From Acinetobacter pecorum (GTDB lineage: Bacteria; Pseudomonadota; Gammaproteobacteria; Pseudomonadales; Moraxellaceae): a stretch of DNA of 64,000 bases. Location of the stretch: assembly GCF_014837015.1 (NCBI RefSeq), contig NZ_JACSPT010000010.1:1-64000 (forward strand), written 5' to 3'. Position numbers and translations under genes: made by a program. The notes beneath the pieces are model-generated. The model searched no databases. It saw nothing but the letters and a program-made list of their open reading frames with translations, and was not told the DNA's origin. Below are positions 17,099 through 27,260 of this stretch, one piece after another. Position 1 is the stretch's first letter, and every line of letters begins with the position of its first letter.

Positions 17099-20000
17099 AT
17101 GATGAAACTAAAACCTTTAGTTTATATGATGGCAATGCTTCCAGCAATATTCCTGCCAGCAACTACAACTTTACATGCAAGTGATTTAAGTATTTATAAA
17201 TCGAATGTTAAGGGGAATGCCAGCATTTTATTAATGCTAGATACTTCAGGCAGTATGGGGATTAGCTCACTTGTGCTTCCAAAGAATAACACCTATGGCA
17301 GCCCTGGGGATGTTGATACTCCATTATGTAAGCGTATTCAAGTCAATGAAGGCAGTAATATATGGGAATGGGCTTATAATTTAGAAGGTGCTGATGGCAA
17401 AACTGCAATTAAAAAAACAGTTACTATTGGTGGTACTGCCGTTGATTATTATATGCGTGGTTGTACTAAAGGTGGAGTTGCTGAATATGACCGATTATCT
17501 CGTCTAAAAGATGCAATTATTCAGTTACTGGCTAAACTCGAAGATGAAGGTGGTTTGCCAGATGAAACCAGTATTGGATTAGGGCATTTTTCATCTAAAA
17601 CTCCATTGCTAGTGGGTAAGTCTGATAATAAATTAACAGACAGTCATTCTGGCCGTATATTGATTCCTGTAGGTAAATTAGATAATGCTAAACGTTTGGC
17701 CTTAGCACAAAAAATTGCTGAATTTCAATCTGTGGATAGTACAACGGATGGTAAAGGCGATTCTAATGCTAACTTAAAATTCTCCAGTACTAAATTCCCG
17801 GATATTTTAAGACCATCAAGTGGTACACCTACTGCTCAAGCATATGCTGAAGCAGCTGCTGCCATGATGGGAACTGGCACTGGATATAATGCCACGATTT
17901 TTGGTTTATCTAGTGTGCAGTATATCTATGATGGATATATGGTGAAACAGTATAAAGATGAAGATGGGCAAGCCTATTTTATCTGTGCAAGTTTAGGTGC
18001 TGGACGAGTTAGTAATAATTTAGGTGACGTTAAACAATGCCCAAGTGCTTGGCCTGACTATGATCGCACAAATAAAACTATTACAAGTGGAACACTTGTT
18101 TATAAACCTGATGCATCTGCTGCTACAGGGTGGGCAAGAGTTACGGCGTCTGAACTTAAAGCCAAAGTTGGAGATATGAATAGTACTTGGGAGATTTACT
18201 CCAAGTTACCTGAAGGTTGGAGACTGGATGGTTGGATGAAAGTCAATCATGAACCCATGGATCTCGAGACCATGGGGGGGATTGTTTACTCTTATGAGAA
18301 CAAGGTGAAAGATTATTTTAAAGTTGATGGTAATGATAAAAATAAATGCGAGAAAAATGGTGGGTCATGGGATAATAATAGGAATCCTAAGTGTGGAAAG
18401 AATACTGAAGGGAACGTGATCCGAGGTCTAGTCGCATATCGTACTAACCCTTTCGCATTGCAGGAAACCCGTACTGCTCATACAAATAATACTCTAGGTG
18501 GATACCGCTATTCTGAGCCAGCAACAAAAGCTGCGGATAATAAATACATAAGAGGAGGAACGGTTAGCAGCTGTGAAGGGAATGGTATCTACTTCCTTAC
18601 TGATGGTGCACCGAACTCTTCTTTGCCGGTGATGGCAAAAACAGTTATGAATGAAGCTTTAGATAATTCGACTTATCATATTACCGATGATGAATACAAT
18701 AATGCTACAAAGTTAATCTCTCCTAAGTTTAAATCTAATTTATTTGATGGTGAGACAGGCAGTTGGGAGTATATTGGTCTGTTTGCACAAAAACTGGCAG
18801 ATGCAACAAAGAATCCATTAGGGAAGTCAATTAAAACAGCAGTTGTTGGTTTTGGAAGTTCTTTTGCAGGTGTCCCACGAAGTGATGAGGGTGTATATAA
18901 CTGTGAAGGTATTCCTAATAAAGATAATGATTTAGGTCGAGATACCTATAATGCCTGTAAATGGGGAAGTGATGAATATGGAAAAGGCGGTTTCTATTAT
19001 GCAGTAAACTCATCTGATATCTCAGACAGTATTATTGACTTTGTTGACAAAGTCGGAGCTTCTTTTGAGCCATCCAGTATGGGAACGATTTCAGTGCCTC
19101 GTGATCCTTTAGATCAAACACAAATGATGGGTGAAGGCTTTTTCCCAATGATTGTACCGACAGATGCAGCTACTGTTCGTACCTGGATTGGAAATTTAAA
19201 GAAATACAAAATTGAAGATGGTACTTTGAAAGATGCATCAGGGAATGCGATATATACAGAATCAGCTACTTCACAGTCGATTAATAAGAGTGCAAAAGAC
19301 TTATGGTCAAATGCACTTACTTCAGATGACCATTCATCAGCACTCAGTGGGGGGGCTTTAAATAATATTCCGGTAACCTCTTTGATGGATATTGATGGCG
19401 AATTTAGTAAGGATTCAAGTCAACGTAATTTATTTATTGTTGATTTTTCTGAAAATGAAACTGGTATTAAACAGATAGCTAAAGCAGTTACTAAAGAAAG
19501 TCTGGCAACAGATTATTCTGCAGGTGATGATGAACCTGAGGCTTTGTCAGAAAATATAACAGCTGAACAGCGTTATGCTTTATTAAATTACCTTGGATAT
19601 AAAACAGCATATCTGCCAGCTAACTTGGCGATTACTTCAGATATCCTGCGCGAATACAATAAACCTAATGTACCTTACCGCTTCCTGGGCGGAGTTGTGC
19701 ACTCTACGCCACTCATGGTAACGAAGTCCGCAATGATTAAAGCAGATGGAACAGGGACAGATAAGCGTGATGAATATGTTGTTTATGGTTCTTTTGAAGG
19801 CGGATTACATATTGTAGATGCAGGAACTGGTGAGGAAAAATCAGTATTTGTGCCGGAGGAAATTTTACGCAATCAGACTGAAACATTGGCTAATCCAGAT
19901 GCTAAAAGTGAAAATGGTTTAGCCTACGGTGTTGATGCACCTTGGGCACTTGATAGTGCTTATAAAGTTACGACTGAAACAATAGACGATACAACCACGA

Positions 20001-21334
20001 CTTCCTATAAGGCAACACGACTAAATATTTATGGTGGTTTGCGTATGGGGGGGGAAGCCCTGTACGGCTTAAATATTGAAAACCCAAGTTCACCTAAATT
20101 ATTGTTCCATAGCACCCCAAGTGATGCTGGTTTTGAACGTATGGGGCAAATTTGGGCTAAACCTACAGTAACGGAAATTTTGGTTAAAGGTAAACGGAAA
20201 CGAGTGCTGATATTTGGTGGTGGCTATGATGCAGATATCTATGAAAAGCCAGCTGATGCATTTGTAGAACCAACTGTAGCAACAAAAGGAAATGCACTTT
20301 ATATCGTGGAAGCGGACTCAGGTACATTAATTGCGCGTGTCAGCTCGAATAATGCTTCAGCAGTGGTTGATAGTACAAATGACCAAAGTGTTGAAGTGAA
20401 ATACAGCGTCGTAGGTCAGCCAGTAGTACGTGATTATAATGCAGATGGTCTGGCAGATATGATTTATTTTGCGGATTTGGGTGGTCAGATCTTCCGTGTC
20501 GATTTAAATAACAATGCTCAGTTCTTATCAAGTGCAAGTGCTGATGTTATTGTGCGAACCAAACGAATTGCACATCTGGCAACGAATACTTTTACACCAC
20601 GGTTCTATGAGCGTCTGACAACGGCTGTATTTAATACCGACAGTGGCAAACTTGCGGTTCTGGTAACAGCTGGATCAGGGAATCGTAGTTACCCGTTAGA
20701 AGCTGAAAATGCACCAAATAGTGTGTACGGCATCTTGGATTATGACGCAGCCCTGACAGGTTTGGAAAAATCAACTTATAGTGGTTTTCAGGCAGAAGCG
20801 ACAGCCGAGAATTTGGCTGAGCGCGGTAAATTAGGTGTCATACAAACCAGTATTGAATGGGGTGAAGGTGGCACGGGCGAGGATGATAAATTCCGAAAAG
20901 CAATGACGCCAAATGGAACATTACGTGGTTGGATGCTGCAACTCGCTAATACAGGTACCGGTAATGTTGCTAAATCAATGGAGGAATCCCAGTTAATTGC
21001 GGGTGATCTTTATGTCAATGTCTATGACCCTAATGCTAGTTTATCTGCTACAGGCTCAAATCAGTGTGGTGGTGGTGTAAAAGGACTTTCTACTATTCAT
21101 CGTATTTGTACACCTTATGCAGATTGTGCAGCATATGTAAATAAATCCTACCAAGGTATTGTAGGTCCTACCTTAGGTAAGGTCACAGGTAAAGATCGTG
21201 CGTCTCGTCTGATTGGGCCTGTTAAACCTACTAGTGAAACATGTGTAGGGAATTGTACGCCTGAAGGTACTTCAGAGTTACCAGAATATTCTCAAAAACG
21301 AACTATTAAACCAACACGCTGGTTTGAGTGGTAA
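17099..21334 (+). CDS. pilY1: Type IV pilus tip adhesin/assembly protein PilY1 (ComC-like)
   Basis: A 1411-residue exported protein. The signal peptide is followed by a von Willebrand A-like domain with the metal-ion motif DTSGS near residue 47 (ILLMLDTSGSMG). The C-terminal half is the PilY1 beta-propeller with the calcium loop DYNADGLAD near 1111, followed by FRVDLN. It sits at the pilus tip or outer surface, promotes pilus extension and adhesion, and in Acinetobacter baylyi the equivalent, ComC, is needed for DNA uptake. It is longer than P. aeruginosa PilY1 (about 1160 residues), mainly in the N-terminal half. Cysteines are sparse and clustered late (CTPYADC). ATG codons occur at 17099 and 17102; either would serve. 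Confidence 0.92.
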   Translation: MMKLKPLVYMMAMLPAIFLPATTTLHASDLSIYKSNVKGNASILLMLDTSGSMGISSLVLPKNNTYGSPGDVDTPLCKRIQVNEGSNIWEWAYNLEGADGKTAIKKTVTIGGTAVDYYMRGCTKGGVAEYDRLSRLKDAIIQLLAKLEDEGGLPDETSIGLGHFSSKTPLLVGKSDNKLTDSHSGRILIPVGKLDNAKRLALAQKIAEFQSVDSTTDGKGDSNANLKFSSTKFPDILRPSSGTPTAQAYAEAAAAMMGTGTGYNATIFGLSSVQYIYDGYMVKQYKDEDGQAYFICASLGAGRVSNNLGDVKQCPSAWPDYDRTNKTITSGTLVYKPDASAATGWARVTASELKAKVGDMNSTWEIYSKLPEGWRLDGWMKVNHEPMDLETMGGIVYSYENKVKDYFKVDGNDKNKCEKNGGSWDNNRNPKCGKNTEGNVIRGLVAYRTNPFALQETRTAHTNNTLGGYRYSEPATKAADNKYIRGGTVSSCEGNGIYFLTDGAPNSSLPVMAKTVMNEALDNSTYHITDDEYNNATKLISPKFKSNLFDGETGSWEYIGLFAQKLADATKNPLGKSIKTAVVGFGSSFAGVPRSDEGVYNCEGIPNKDNDLGRDTYNACKWGSDEYGKGGFYYAVNSSDISDSIIDFVDKVGASFEPSSMGTISVPRDPLDQTQMMGEGFFPMIVPTDAATVRTWIGNLKKYKIEDGTLKDASGNAIYTESATSQSINKSAKDLWSNALTSDDHSSALSGGALNNIPVTSLMDIDGEFSKDSSQRNLFIVDFSENETGIKQIAKAVTKESLATDYSAGDDEPEALSENITAEQRYALLNYLGYKTAYLPANLAITSDILREYNKPNVPYRFLGGVVHSTPLMVTKSAMIKADGTGTDKRDEYVVYGSFEGGLHIVDAGTGEEKSVFVPEEILRNQTETLANPDAKSENGLAYGVDAPWALDSAYKVTTETIDDTTTTSYKATRLNIYGGLRMGGEALYGLNIENPSSPKLLFHSTPSDAGFERMGQIWAKPTVTEILVKGKRKRVLIFGGGYDADIYEKPADAFVEPTVATKGNALYIVEADSGTLIARVSSNNASAVVDSTNDQSVEVKYSVVGQPVVRDYNADGLADMIYFADLGGQIFRVDLNNNAQFLSSASADVIVRTKRIAHLATNTFTPRFYERLTTAVFNTDSGKLAVLVTAGSGNRSYPLEAENAPNSVYGILDYDAALTGLEKSTYSGFQAEATAENLAERGKLGVIQTSIEWGEGGTGEDDKFRKAMTPNGTLRGWMLQLANTGTGNVAKSMEESQLIAGDLYVNVYDPNASLSATGSNQCGGGVKGLSTIHRICTPYADCAAYVNKSYQGIVGPTLGKVTGKDRASRLIGPVKPTSETCVGNCTPEGTSELPEYSQKRTIKPTRWFEW

Positions 21335-21345
21335 GGAGAGAATAG

Positions 21346-21825
21346 ATGAATCAAGGTTTCTATAAGGGATTTACTTTGATAGAGTTAATGGTTGTCGTCG
21401 TAATTGTTGCAATCTTTGCAATGATTGCGATGCCTAGCTATCAGCAATATATTGCACGCTCTTACCAATCTCAGGCAGAGTCTGAAATGTTGAAAATTAG
21501 TCAGCGTTTAGAAAGCTATAAAGGAAAACAGCTAAGTTTTGCAGGATATATCCCAGAGAACCAAGTTACAGGGCAAGAAGGCGTTATTAATTTGCCTTAT
21601 GGTAGTAGTTCTACAGATTACAACTATCAAATCATTATTGTAGATATTAATGATACTAGTAAAAGTTTACAGGATTCTACGGCAGGACAAGGCTGGAAAA
21701 TGATAGGCATGCCAAGCCAAACGAAGAGTAGTGCATTAAGAGCTTCTAAATCCTTTTTGATGACATCCAGAGGGGTAAATTGCAGTACAACTACGCTTTT
21801 AACAGTTTCAAGCACAAGTTGTTAA
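21346..21825 (+). CDS. comE: PilE/ComE-like minor pilin
   Basis: A 159-residue prepilin: leader MNQGFYKG before FTLIELMVVVVIV with Glu+5, then PSYQQYIARSYQSQAESEML, the helix continuation typical of PilE proteins. It starts 11 bases after pilY1 with GGAGAG before the ATG. In A. baylyi the two genes after comC are the competence pilins comE and comF, which gives this name; pilE is the Pseudomonas-style name. A C-terminal cysteine pair (NCSTT, TSC) forms the usual loop. Confidence 0.85.
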   Translation: MNQGFYKGFTLIELMVVVVIVAIFAMIAMPSYQQYIARSYQSQAESEMLKISQRLESYKGKQLSFAGYIPENQVTGQEGVINLPYGSSSTDYNYQIIIVDINDTSKSLQDSTAGQGWKMIGMPSQTKSSALRASKSFLMTSRGVNCSTTTLLTVSSTSC

Positions 21826-21837
21826 AAGGATGTAAAA

Positions 21838-22311
21838 ATGAAAAAATTCAAAGAAGATTTAAGAAGAGTGAAAGGTTTTACTTTGATTGAATTAATGATC
21901 GTAGTTGCTATTATCGCTATATTGGCAGCAATTGCATATCCGAGTTACCAGCAATATGTAAAACGGACAAAAAGAGTAGAAGCGCAGGCATATTTAGTTG
22001 AGCTTGCACATAAATTAGAAAGTTATAAATTGGTAAATAAATCATTTTCAGGTTTGGAGATTTCTGATATCGGTAGTGCTGCTTTCCCCTTAACAGGGAC
22101 ACCAACATATACCATTGAATTAACAGATCGAAATAATGTTTCTTTTATAACCGGGGCCAGTCCAAACGAACAAACATGGCTATTAAAAGCAATTCCTACA
22201 GGAAGCCAGGCGGACGATGGGGACTTGACTCTCAATAATACTGAAGAGAAGTGCTGGTATAAAAATGCAGCTTATGCAACTGGCCCTTGTTATAGCTGGA
22301 CAGATAAGTAA
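21838..22311 (+). CDS. comF: PilE/ComF-like minor pilin
   Basis: A 157-residue prepilin with leader [13 protein letters not shown] before [13 protein letters not shown], Glu+5, and [19 protein letters not shown]. It is clearly paralogous to the preceding pilin (same AxPSYQQY segment, same length), so the pair is a tandem duplication that has diverged. A Cys pair lies at the C-terminus (EKCWYK, GPCYSW). It is the last gene of the minor-pilin operon; only 145 bases separate it from rpsP. Confidence 0.85.
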   Translation: MKKFKEDLRRVKGFTLIELMIVVAIIAILAAIAYPSYQQYVKRTKRVEAQAYLVELAHKLESYKLVNKSFSGLEISDIGSAAFPLTGTPTYTIELTDRNNVSFITGASPNEQTWLLKAIPTGSQADDGDLTLNNTEEKCWYKNAAYATGPCYSWTDK

Positions 22312-22456
22312 GATCCAAACCCAAAATTGTAGCCAAACACTTTTTGATCTTTCATTCAGGGCAAAGTTCAAGTAAAATACTGCCCTCTATGAAAGGGGTT
22401 TGAGCTGTATCGATGGTCGGTACAAGGATAATCCGTAAAAACTATAAGGTTCTATC

Positions 22457-22714
22457 ATGGTTGTTATTCGTCTTGCACGCGGTGGTGCTAAAAAACGTCC
22501 GTTCTATCAAATCATTGTGACTGATAGCCGTAATGCACGTGACGGTCGTTTCATCGAACGTATCGGTTTCTTCAACCCTACAGCTCAAGGTAAAGCAGAA
22601 AAACTTCGTTTAGATGCTGATCGTTTTGCTCACTGGGTTTCTCAAGGTGCTCAACCTTCTGATCGTGTTGCTTCTTTAGCTGCTCAAGCTAAGAAAGCTG
22701 CAGTTGCTGCATAA
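22457..22714 (+). CDS. rpsP: 30S ribosomal protein bS16
   Basis: An 85-residue S16 protein: [20 protein letters not shown], then [19 protein letters not shown]. It binds 16S rRNA early in 30S assembly. It opens the conserved rpsP-rimM-trmD-rplS operon, with rimM starting 30 bases on. The basic N-terminus and standard length leave no doubt. Confidence 0.97.
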   Translation: MVVIRLARGGAKKRPFYQIIVTDSRNARDGRFIERIGFFNPTAQGKAEKLRLDADRFAHWVSQGAQPSDRVASLAAQAKKAAVAA

Positions 22715-22744
22715 TTTTTATATAAATTAGGTAGTAGCTTGCCC

Positions 22745-23293
22745 ATGACACCAACACAGAATGTTCCCGAAGATCGTATTCAGATTGGACAGTTACGTTC
22801 AGCATATGGATTAAATGGGTGGCTCTGGGTCTACTCCAATACAGAACCCATGAGCAACATATTTGACTATCTGCCTTGGTACATTGAGACCAAAGCCGGT
22901 TGGCAAATTGTCGATGTAAAACGTTGGAAACCGCATGGTAAAGGCCTGGTTGTTTCGCTGAAAGGTGTGAGTGATCGCACTGGCGCAGATGAACTGGTTG
23001 GTTCCAATGTCTGGATATCTAAGTCGCAACTGCCTCAAGCTGGCGTAGATGAGTACTATTGGTCTGATTTAAAAGGTCTAACGGTGTTAGGTCTGGATGA
23101 TGAAGAACAAGAAGTCAATCTCGGTCAAATTTTTGAGCTGTTTGAAACAGGTGCTAACGATGTGATGGTAGTTCGCGCAACTGCCGATAGCGTCGATGGC
23201 GAAGAGCGAATGATTCCATGGCATAAAGATGTGGTGCAACGCGTTGATCTTGAAGCTGGTCGTATCTACGTCAATTGGGGCGTAGACTACTAA
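22745..23293 (+). CDS. rimM: Ribosome maturation factor RimM
   Basis: A 182-residue RimM; I use the ATG at 22745 rather than a TTG six bases before. The N-terminal RimM beta-barrel ([16 protein letters not shown], then [19 protein letters not shown]) is followed by a PRC-barrel domain ([12 protein letters not shown], then [14 protein letters not shown]). It helps 30S head maturation and binds S19. It sits in the usual place between rpsP and trmD. Confidence 0.95.
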   Translation: MTPTQNVPEDRIQIGQLRSAYGLNGWLWVYSNTEPMSNIFDYLPWYIETKAGWQIVDVKRWKPHGKGLVVSLKGVSDRTGADELVGSNVWISKSQLPQAGVDEYYWSDLKGLTVLGLDDEEQEVNLGQIFELFETGANDVMVVRATADSVDGEERMIPWHKDVVQRVDLEAGRIYVNWGVDY

Positions 23294-23321
23294 GAATTTT
23301 TCGGAAATAAGGGAGTCTGCG

Positions 23322-24056
23322 ATGTTTTTTGCAGTCATTACGCTTTTTCCTGAAATGTTTGAAGCGATTACAGCCTATGGTATTAGCGGGCGCGCAGCAA
23401 AACGTGAATTGATGCAAATTCATTGCATCAATCCTCGCGATTATGCGACGGGCAACTATAAACGGGTGGATGAACGTCCATTTGGTGGTGGTCCGGGTAT
23501 GGTGATGATGGCTGAGCCTCTGGCAAAAGCAATCCAGCATGCCAAAGAGCTTGCAACGCAAGCAGGTGCAGTTCATGTTCCTGTGGTGTATATGTCACCC
23601 CAAGGAAAGACCTTAAATGAAACTGCGGTACAAAATTTTGTCAAATATGACGGAATCATTGTACTGTGCGGACGTTATGAGGGCGTCGATGAACGTTTGA
23701 TCCAGAAATATGTTGATCAGGAATGGTCAATTGGAGATTACGTCTTATCGGGTGGTGAACTGCCTGCGATGGTTTTATTGGACAGTATTATCCGGAGGCT
23801 TCCGGGTGCGATGTCTGATGAACAATCTCACGTGCAAGACTCATTTGTGGATGGTCTATTGGACTGCCCACAATATACCAAGCCAGATCATTTTGAAGGA
23901 TTGGATGTACCTGAGATATTAAAATCCGGGCATCATGCCAATATTGAAAAATGGCGGTTTTTGCAGCGATATCAGCGTACACTTGAACGCCGCCCAGAGT
24001 TGGTGGAAAAAGTCGAACTGACCAAGCAGCAGAAAAAATGGCTAAAAGATTTGTAA
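23322..24056 (+). CDS. trmD: tRNA (guanine-N1)-methyltransferase TrmD
   Basis: A 244-residue SPOUT methyltransferase. It starts [12 protein letters not shown], with [14 protein letters not shown] near residues 49-62, the trefoil-knot [12 protein letters not shown] near 112-123 and [14 protein letters not shown] near 133. It methylates G37 of tRNAs with a 36-GG motif and prevents frameshifting. It is the third gene of the rpsP operon. The 186 bases before rplS contain a hairpin (CTTTAT-GTTGA pairing with TCAAC-ATAAAG near 24130-24157). Confidence 0.96.
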   Translation: MFFAVITLFPEMFEAITAYGISGRAAKRELMQIHCINPRDYATGNYKRVDERPFGGGPGMVMMAEPLAKAIQHAKELATQAGAVHVPVVYMSPQGKTLNETAVQNFVKYDGIIVLCGRYEGVDERLIQKYVDQEWSIGDYVLSGGELPAMVLLDSIIRRLPGAMSDEQSHVQDSFVDGLLDCPQYTKPDHFEGLDVPEILKSGHHANIEKWRFLQRYQRTLERRPELVEKVELTKQQKKWLKDL

Positions 24057-24242
24057 GATATTGATGAGTAATCATTTCTATCTTCGAGTAAGTACTTAAA
24101 ATTCATTTAAGTATTCTTTAATAGGCTCTTTATGGTTGAGATGGTCAACTATAAAGGGAAAGATAATCGGGTGTATGCGCTTTAGCCTCTATACCCAGCG
24201 ATGATCAGACCTCTTCTGACTCGCACATATTGGAGATACCCC

Positions 24243-24617
24243 ATGAGCGGTAAGCATCCTTTAGTTCAAGTAATTGAAAACGCACAATTGAAACAAGACA
24301 TCCCTGCTTTTGCACCAGGTGATACAGTTATTGTTCAAGTTAAAGTAAAAGAAGGCGAGCGTGAGCGTTTACAGGCGTTCGAAGGCGTTGTAATTGCTAA
24401 GAAAAACCGTGGTTTGAACTCTGCGTTCACAGTACGTAAAATTTCTAGCGGTGTTGGCGTTGAGCGTGTATTCCAAACTCACTCTCCAATCGTTGCTGGT
24501 ATCGAAGTGAAACGTCGTGGTGACGTTCGTCGTGCTAAACTTTACTACCTACGTGAATTGTCTGGTAAAGCTGCACGTATTCGTGAAAAATTACCAGCTC
24601 GTAAAACTAAAGCTTAA
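24243..24617 (+). CDS. rplS: 50S ribosomal protein bL19
   Basis: A 124-residue L19. The ATG at 24243 follows GGAGATACCCC and gives [16 protein letters not shown]; an upstream frame from 24201 adds a non-conserved extension. The conserved core [18 protein letters not shown] and [12 protein letters not shown] is present, with a basic C-terminus. It lies at the 30S-50S interface and ends the operon with a strong terminator. Confidence 0.97.
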   Translation: MSGKHPLVQVIENAQLKQDIPAFAPGDTVIVQVKVKEGERERLQAFEGVVIAKKNRGLNSAFTVRKISSGVGVERVFQTHSPIVAGIEVKRRGDVRRAKLYYLRELSGKAARIREKLPARKTKA

Positions 24618-24637
24618 TTTTAAGCTTTATACGAGTG

Positions 24638-24667
24638 AAAAAAATGCGCCTTTGGGCGCATTTTTTT
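24638..24667 (+). terminator. Terminator of the rpsP-rplS operon
   Basis: AAAATGCGCC and GGGCGCATTTTTTT form a stem with a TTT loop and a long T-run. Confidence 0.9.
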
Positions 24668-24688
24668 GTGCCTGATTTTTATTTAGAT

Positions 24689-25000
24689 TTATTCGAAATG
24701 TTCCTGCAAAGGCAAGATCATGGCATCCAAAATATCCAAGAAAATTTTATGCAGAAACATCAGGAATAATACAAAATATCCCCAAGACTGGAATCCTGCA
24801 TTAAAAAGTTGAATGCAAATAAAACATTGTGTGATAGCCAGTAAAATACTGATCCATACATTTGCGATAATATGTCGATGACAAGAGGGGCAATAATAAG
24901 GCTCATATTTTTTAAATTGAAAAGGATTAATCACTTTTCGTTTGCAACAGGGGCAGATTCTTTTAAATCTGTTTTTGATTTCTATAGAACGTATCTGCAT
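24689..25000 (-). CDS. Small membrane protein with N-terminal zinc ribbon, function unknown
   Basis: A 103-residue frame. The N-terminus has two CxxC knuckles (C16/C19 in CPCCK and C37/C40 in CPSCH) that should bind one zinc, after a basic stretch. Two hydrophobic segments follow (about 46-66 and 70-88), suggesting a membrane anchor. This resembles the CXXC-20-CXXC type of small proteins seen in Acinetobacter, though the knuckles here are 17 residues apart. It stands alone between the rplS terminator and the lipase cluster. I do not recognise a function; it is probably a real gene because the motif pair and membrane helices are ordered. Confidence 0.55.
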   Translation of the reverse strand: MQIRSIEIKNRFKRICPCCKRKVINPFQFKKYEPYYCPSCHRHIIANVWISILLAITQCFICIQLFNAGFQSWGYFVLFLMFLHKIFLDILDAMILPLQEHFE

Positions 25001-25105
25001 TTATTTTATTTCACAGTTCTTTTTATATTTGATGAATATTTTATATGCAGTTTAATCATGATTAACAAGTAAATTTTAAGAAAAAATTTAGCGAAAAATA
25101 AGATG

Positions 25106-25133
25106 GAAAAAGCCTCTGGATGAATAGAGGCTT
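25106..25133 (-). terminator. Terminator after the last lipase gene
   Basis: AAGCCTCT and AGAGGCTT form a stem, and the A-run to the left becomes a U-tract for leftward transcripts. It lies nine bases past the lipase stop. Confidence 0.8.
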
Positions 25134-25141
25134 GTGTAGCT

Positions 25142-26110
25142 CTATAAACCTTGCAGTTTTAAGCGGTTGGCATGCTGGCGATAAACATCGACTGGGTCTG
25201 GAGCAAAGACATTTTTTAACCCGAGTAACTGGTTCACTTCGTCCAGGTGGTTCCAGTTGTAGTTATCCCGAATGGTTTTACCGAATTTGGCACTACAGCG
25301 GGAGACCAGACCATCATTTTCCTTGCCGCCATCAATGAGCAGGGCTGTAACTTTGAGTGCTGAATCAGGATCGAGCGGGTTGGTAACTTGGCCTACACCT
25401 GTGAATGAATAGTTGTAGATACCTTTTTGTTGATATGCACCTTCACCACAGGTGGTAGTCGGCATACCCAGTGGATATTTCTGATTGAATTGCGCAGATC
25501 CTGCCAGGGTCAGGCTGCGACCACCAGCCAGAGAATCATGCGGGAAACTGTTCGGGTCTAACCCTTGTGCCCAGGTGATGGCCTTAGACACCAGGTTGAT
25601 GCCACCCACTAAAGGCCCTTGTATCGGTGTACCTTCTGCTTGCAGGATCAGGTCTGCAACCGGGGAGCCCTTATGTGGAGCACCGACGGAAGTCAGGGAA
25701 GCAACTATTCCATTCCCCGCACCTGCGACATAACGAATGGTCGGGCCACCATGCGAATGACCGATCAGATTGACTTTCTTTGCACCGGTAATGGCCAGAA
25801 TTTCATTTACTTGCTCTAAAAGTTGCTCACCACGAATTTCCGATGAGTTAAAAGGCGAGACACGTGTTGCCCAGACATTACCGCCATTACGCGCCAGATC
25901 CGGTAAAATCTGATACCAGTAATCCAGTCCAAACTGGTCAGTACCGATCCGGATGAAACCCGCCATACCATGTGCAAAAACAATCGGATATTGGGTCTTG
26001 GCATATTGTGAACTGGCTTTTGCTGTGACCTGACTGGCCTGGGTGGATGCCTGGGTGCTGAGACATGTACCTGCCAGCAGCAGGCCGGTGATTAATATTC
26101 CGAATTTCAT
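25142..26110 (-). CDS. Secreted triacylglycerol lipase, family I (copy 1 of 3)
   Basis: A 322-residue lipase with a signal peptide (hydrophobic 4-20, cut near STQAS). The oxyanion region is YPIVFAHGM near residue 47 and the nucleophile Ser119 lies in NLIGHSHGG; Asp266 in ENDGLVSRCS and His288 in NWNHLDEVNQ complete the triad. Two cysteines (TTCGEG, SRCS) can form the conserved disulfide. It is exported by Sec, folded in the periplasm by the foldase encoded upstream and released by type II secretion. The C-terminus YRQHANRLKLQGL is shared almost exactly with the other two copies. It is the distal gene of the cluster and is followed by a terminator. Confidence 0.92.
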   Translation of the reverse strand: MKFGILITGLLLAGTCLSTQASTQASQVTAKASSQYAKTQYPIVFAHGMAGFIRIGTDQFGLDYWYQILPDLARNGGNVWATRVSPFNSSEIRGEQLLEQVNEILAITGAKKVNLIGHSHGGPTIRYVAGAGNGIVASLTSVGAPHKGSPVADLILQAEGTPIQGPLVGGINLVSKAITWAQGLDPNSFPHDSLAGGRSLTLAGSAQFNQKYPLGMPTTTCGEGAYQQKGIYNYSFTGVGQVTNPLDPDSALKVTALLIDGGKENDGLVSRCSAKFGKTIRDNYNWNHLDEVNQLLGLKNVFAPDPVDVYRQHANRLKLQGL

Positions 26111-26244
26111 TATATTTTCCTCACGTTTGTTGTTTTAACGGGATGATCCTCATCCGGTTGCCTAAAGTTCCCCTCTGTAGCAGGGACTCAGTTTCCTAAG
26201 TTTTTTTAATTAATAAAGATGATCTATTTATAAAGATGAGCGAT

Positions 26245-27216
26245 TTATAAGCCTTGCAGCTTGAGCCGGTTGGCATGTTGGCGATACAGGGCGACCGGAT
26301 CCTGCACGAAAGGACCCAAAATGCCAAAAAACTGGTTTACTTCATCAAAATGGTTATGGGCATAGTCCTGACGGATGATCTGGCCATAGCGTCCGCTACA
26401 CAGTGGCAGGGCACCATCATTGGCTTCTCCTTTCAGAAAACTGTTACCTAACGTCACGACTGGAGATTCAATCGCATCCAAGGAATTGGTCGCCTGCCGG
26501 TTACCCATCCAGGAATAGTGGTAAATTCCATTGGGTGTAAGTTTGCTGCCCTGAGACTGACAGTTTCGGGGAATAGCAGCGGAACCATATTTCATATTGA
26601 AAGCCTGAATCGCCTCTGGATTCATGGCGTGTAGAGCCTCGATCATACTGACCGGATACTGGTTGCCTGTAGCAAGATTCATGCTATAGCCCAGAATTGT
26701 CCCGATGGCATGAATAAAAGGTTCAAGCAGAGGTGTCTGGCTGGCATTGACAAAAACCGGTGTGCCTTGCATGGCGCCTGCAATGGCGGTTAAAGAAGCG
26801 GCTTTATGCGGTGCAACGCCCTCGATATATTGAATCGTTGGGCCACCTTGGCTATGCCCAATCAGATTGACTTTCTTCTGACCTGTCAGTGCCAGTACTT
26901 CATCAATTTGCATCAAGAGCTGTTCGCCACGCAGTTCATTGGATGCAACAGCAGACAATTCAGCAGAAAATACCCGTGCACCATGCCGGCTCAGGTCTTG
27001 GGGAATCTGATACCAGTAATCCAGACCGATGCTCTCCGTTCCAATCTGGTTAAAACCCAGACCAAAACCATGCACAAAGACCATCGGATATTTTGTCCTG
27101 GCATAACTTGAGAGGACAAAATTGCTTTTATATTGCTGTAATGCCGCGGCTTGCACAGGACCAGTTAATAGGGAAACCAATAGCAAAAAGCTTAAGTACG
27201 ATATTATTTTTTTCAT
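26245..27216 (-). CDS. Secreted triacylglycerol lipase, family I, variant GHSQG (copy 2 of 3)
   Basis: A 323-residue paralogue with signal peptide MKKIISYLSFLLLVSLL cut near VQAAA. The triad is Ser122, Asp267 (ANDGALPLCS) and His289 (HNHFDEVNQF). The nucleophile elbow is GHSQG, whereas its neighbours have GHSHG. The loop after the Asp reads ALPLCSGRYG where copies 1 and 3 have (L/M)VSRCSA, so substrate preference may differ. It lies 134 bases upstream of copy 1 with no clear terminator between, so the two may share a transcript. Confidence 0.9.
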   Translation of the reverse strand: MKKIISYLSFLLLVSLLTGPVQAAALQQYKSNFVLSSYARTKYPMVFVHGFGLGFNQIGTESIGLDYWYQIPQDLSRHGARVFSAELSAVASNELRGEQLLMQIDEVLALTGQKKVNLIGHSQGGPTIQYIEGVAPHKAASLTAIAGAMQGTPVFVNASQTPLLEPFIHAIGTILGYSMNLATGNQYPVSMIEALHAMNPEAIQAFNMKYGSAAIPRNCQSQGSKLTPNGIYHYSWMGNRQATNSLDAIESPVVTLGNSFLKGEANDGALPLCSGRYGQIIRQDYAHNHFDEVNQFFGILGPFVQDPVALYRQHANRLKLQGL

Positions 27217-27260
27217 TGCAGCTTCCCGATCACGGATAGGTCAAATAAAAAATAATCAGA

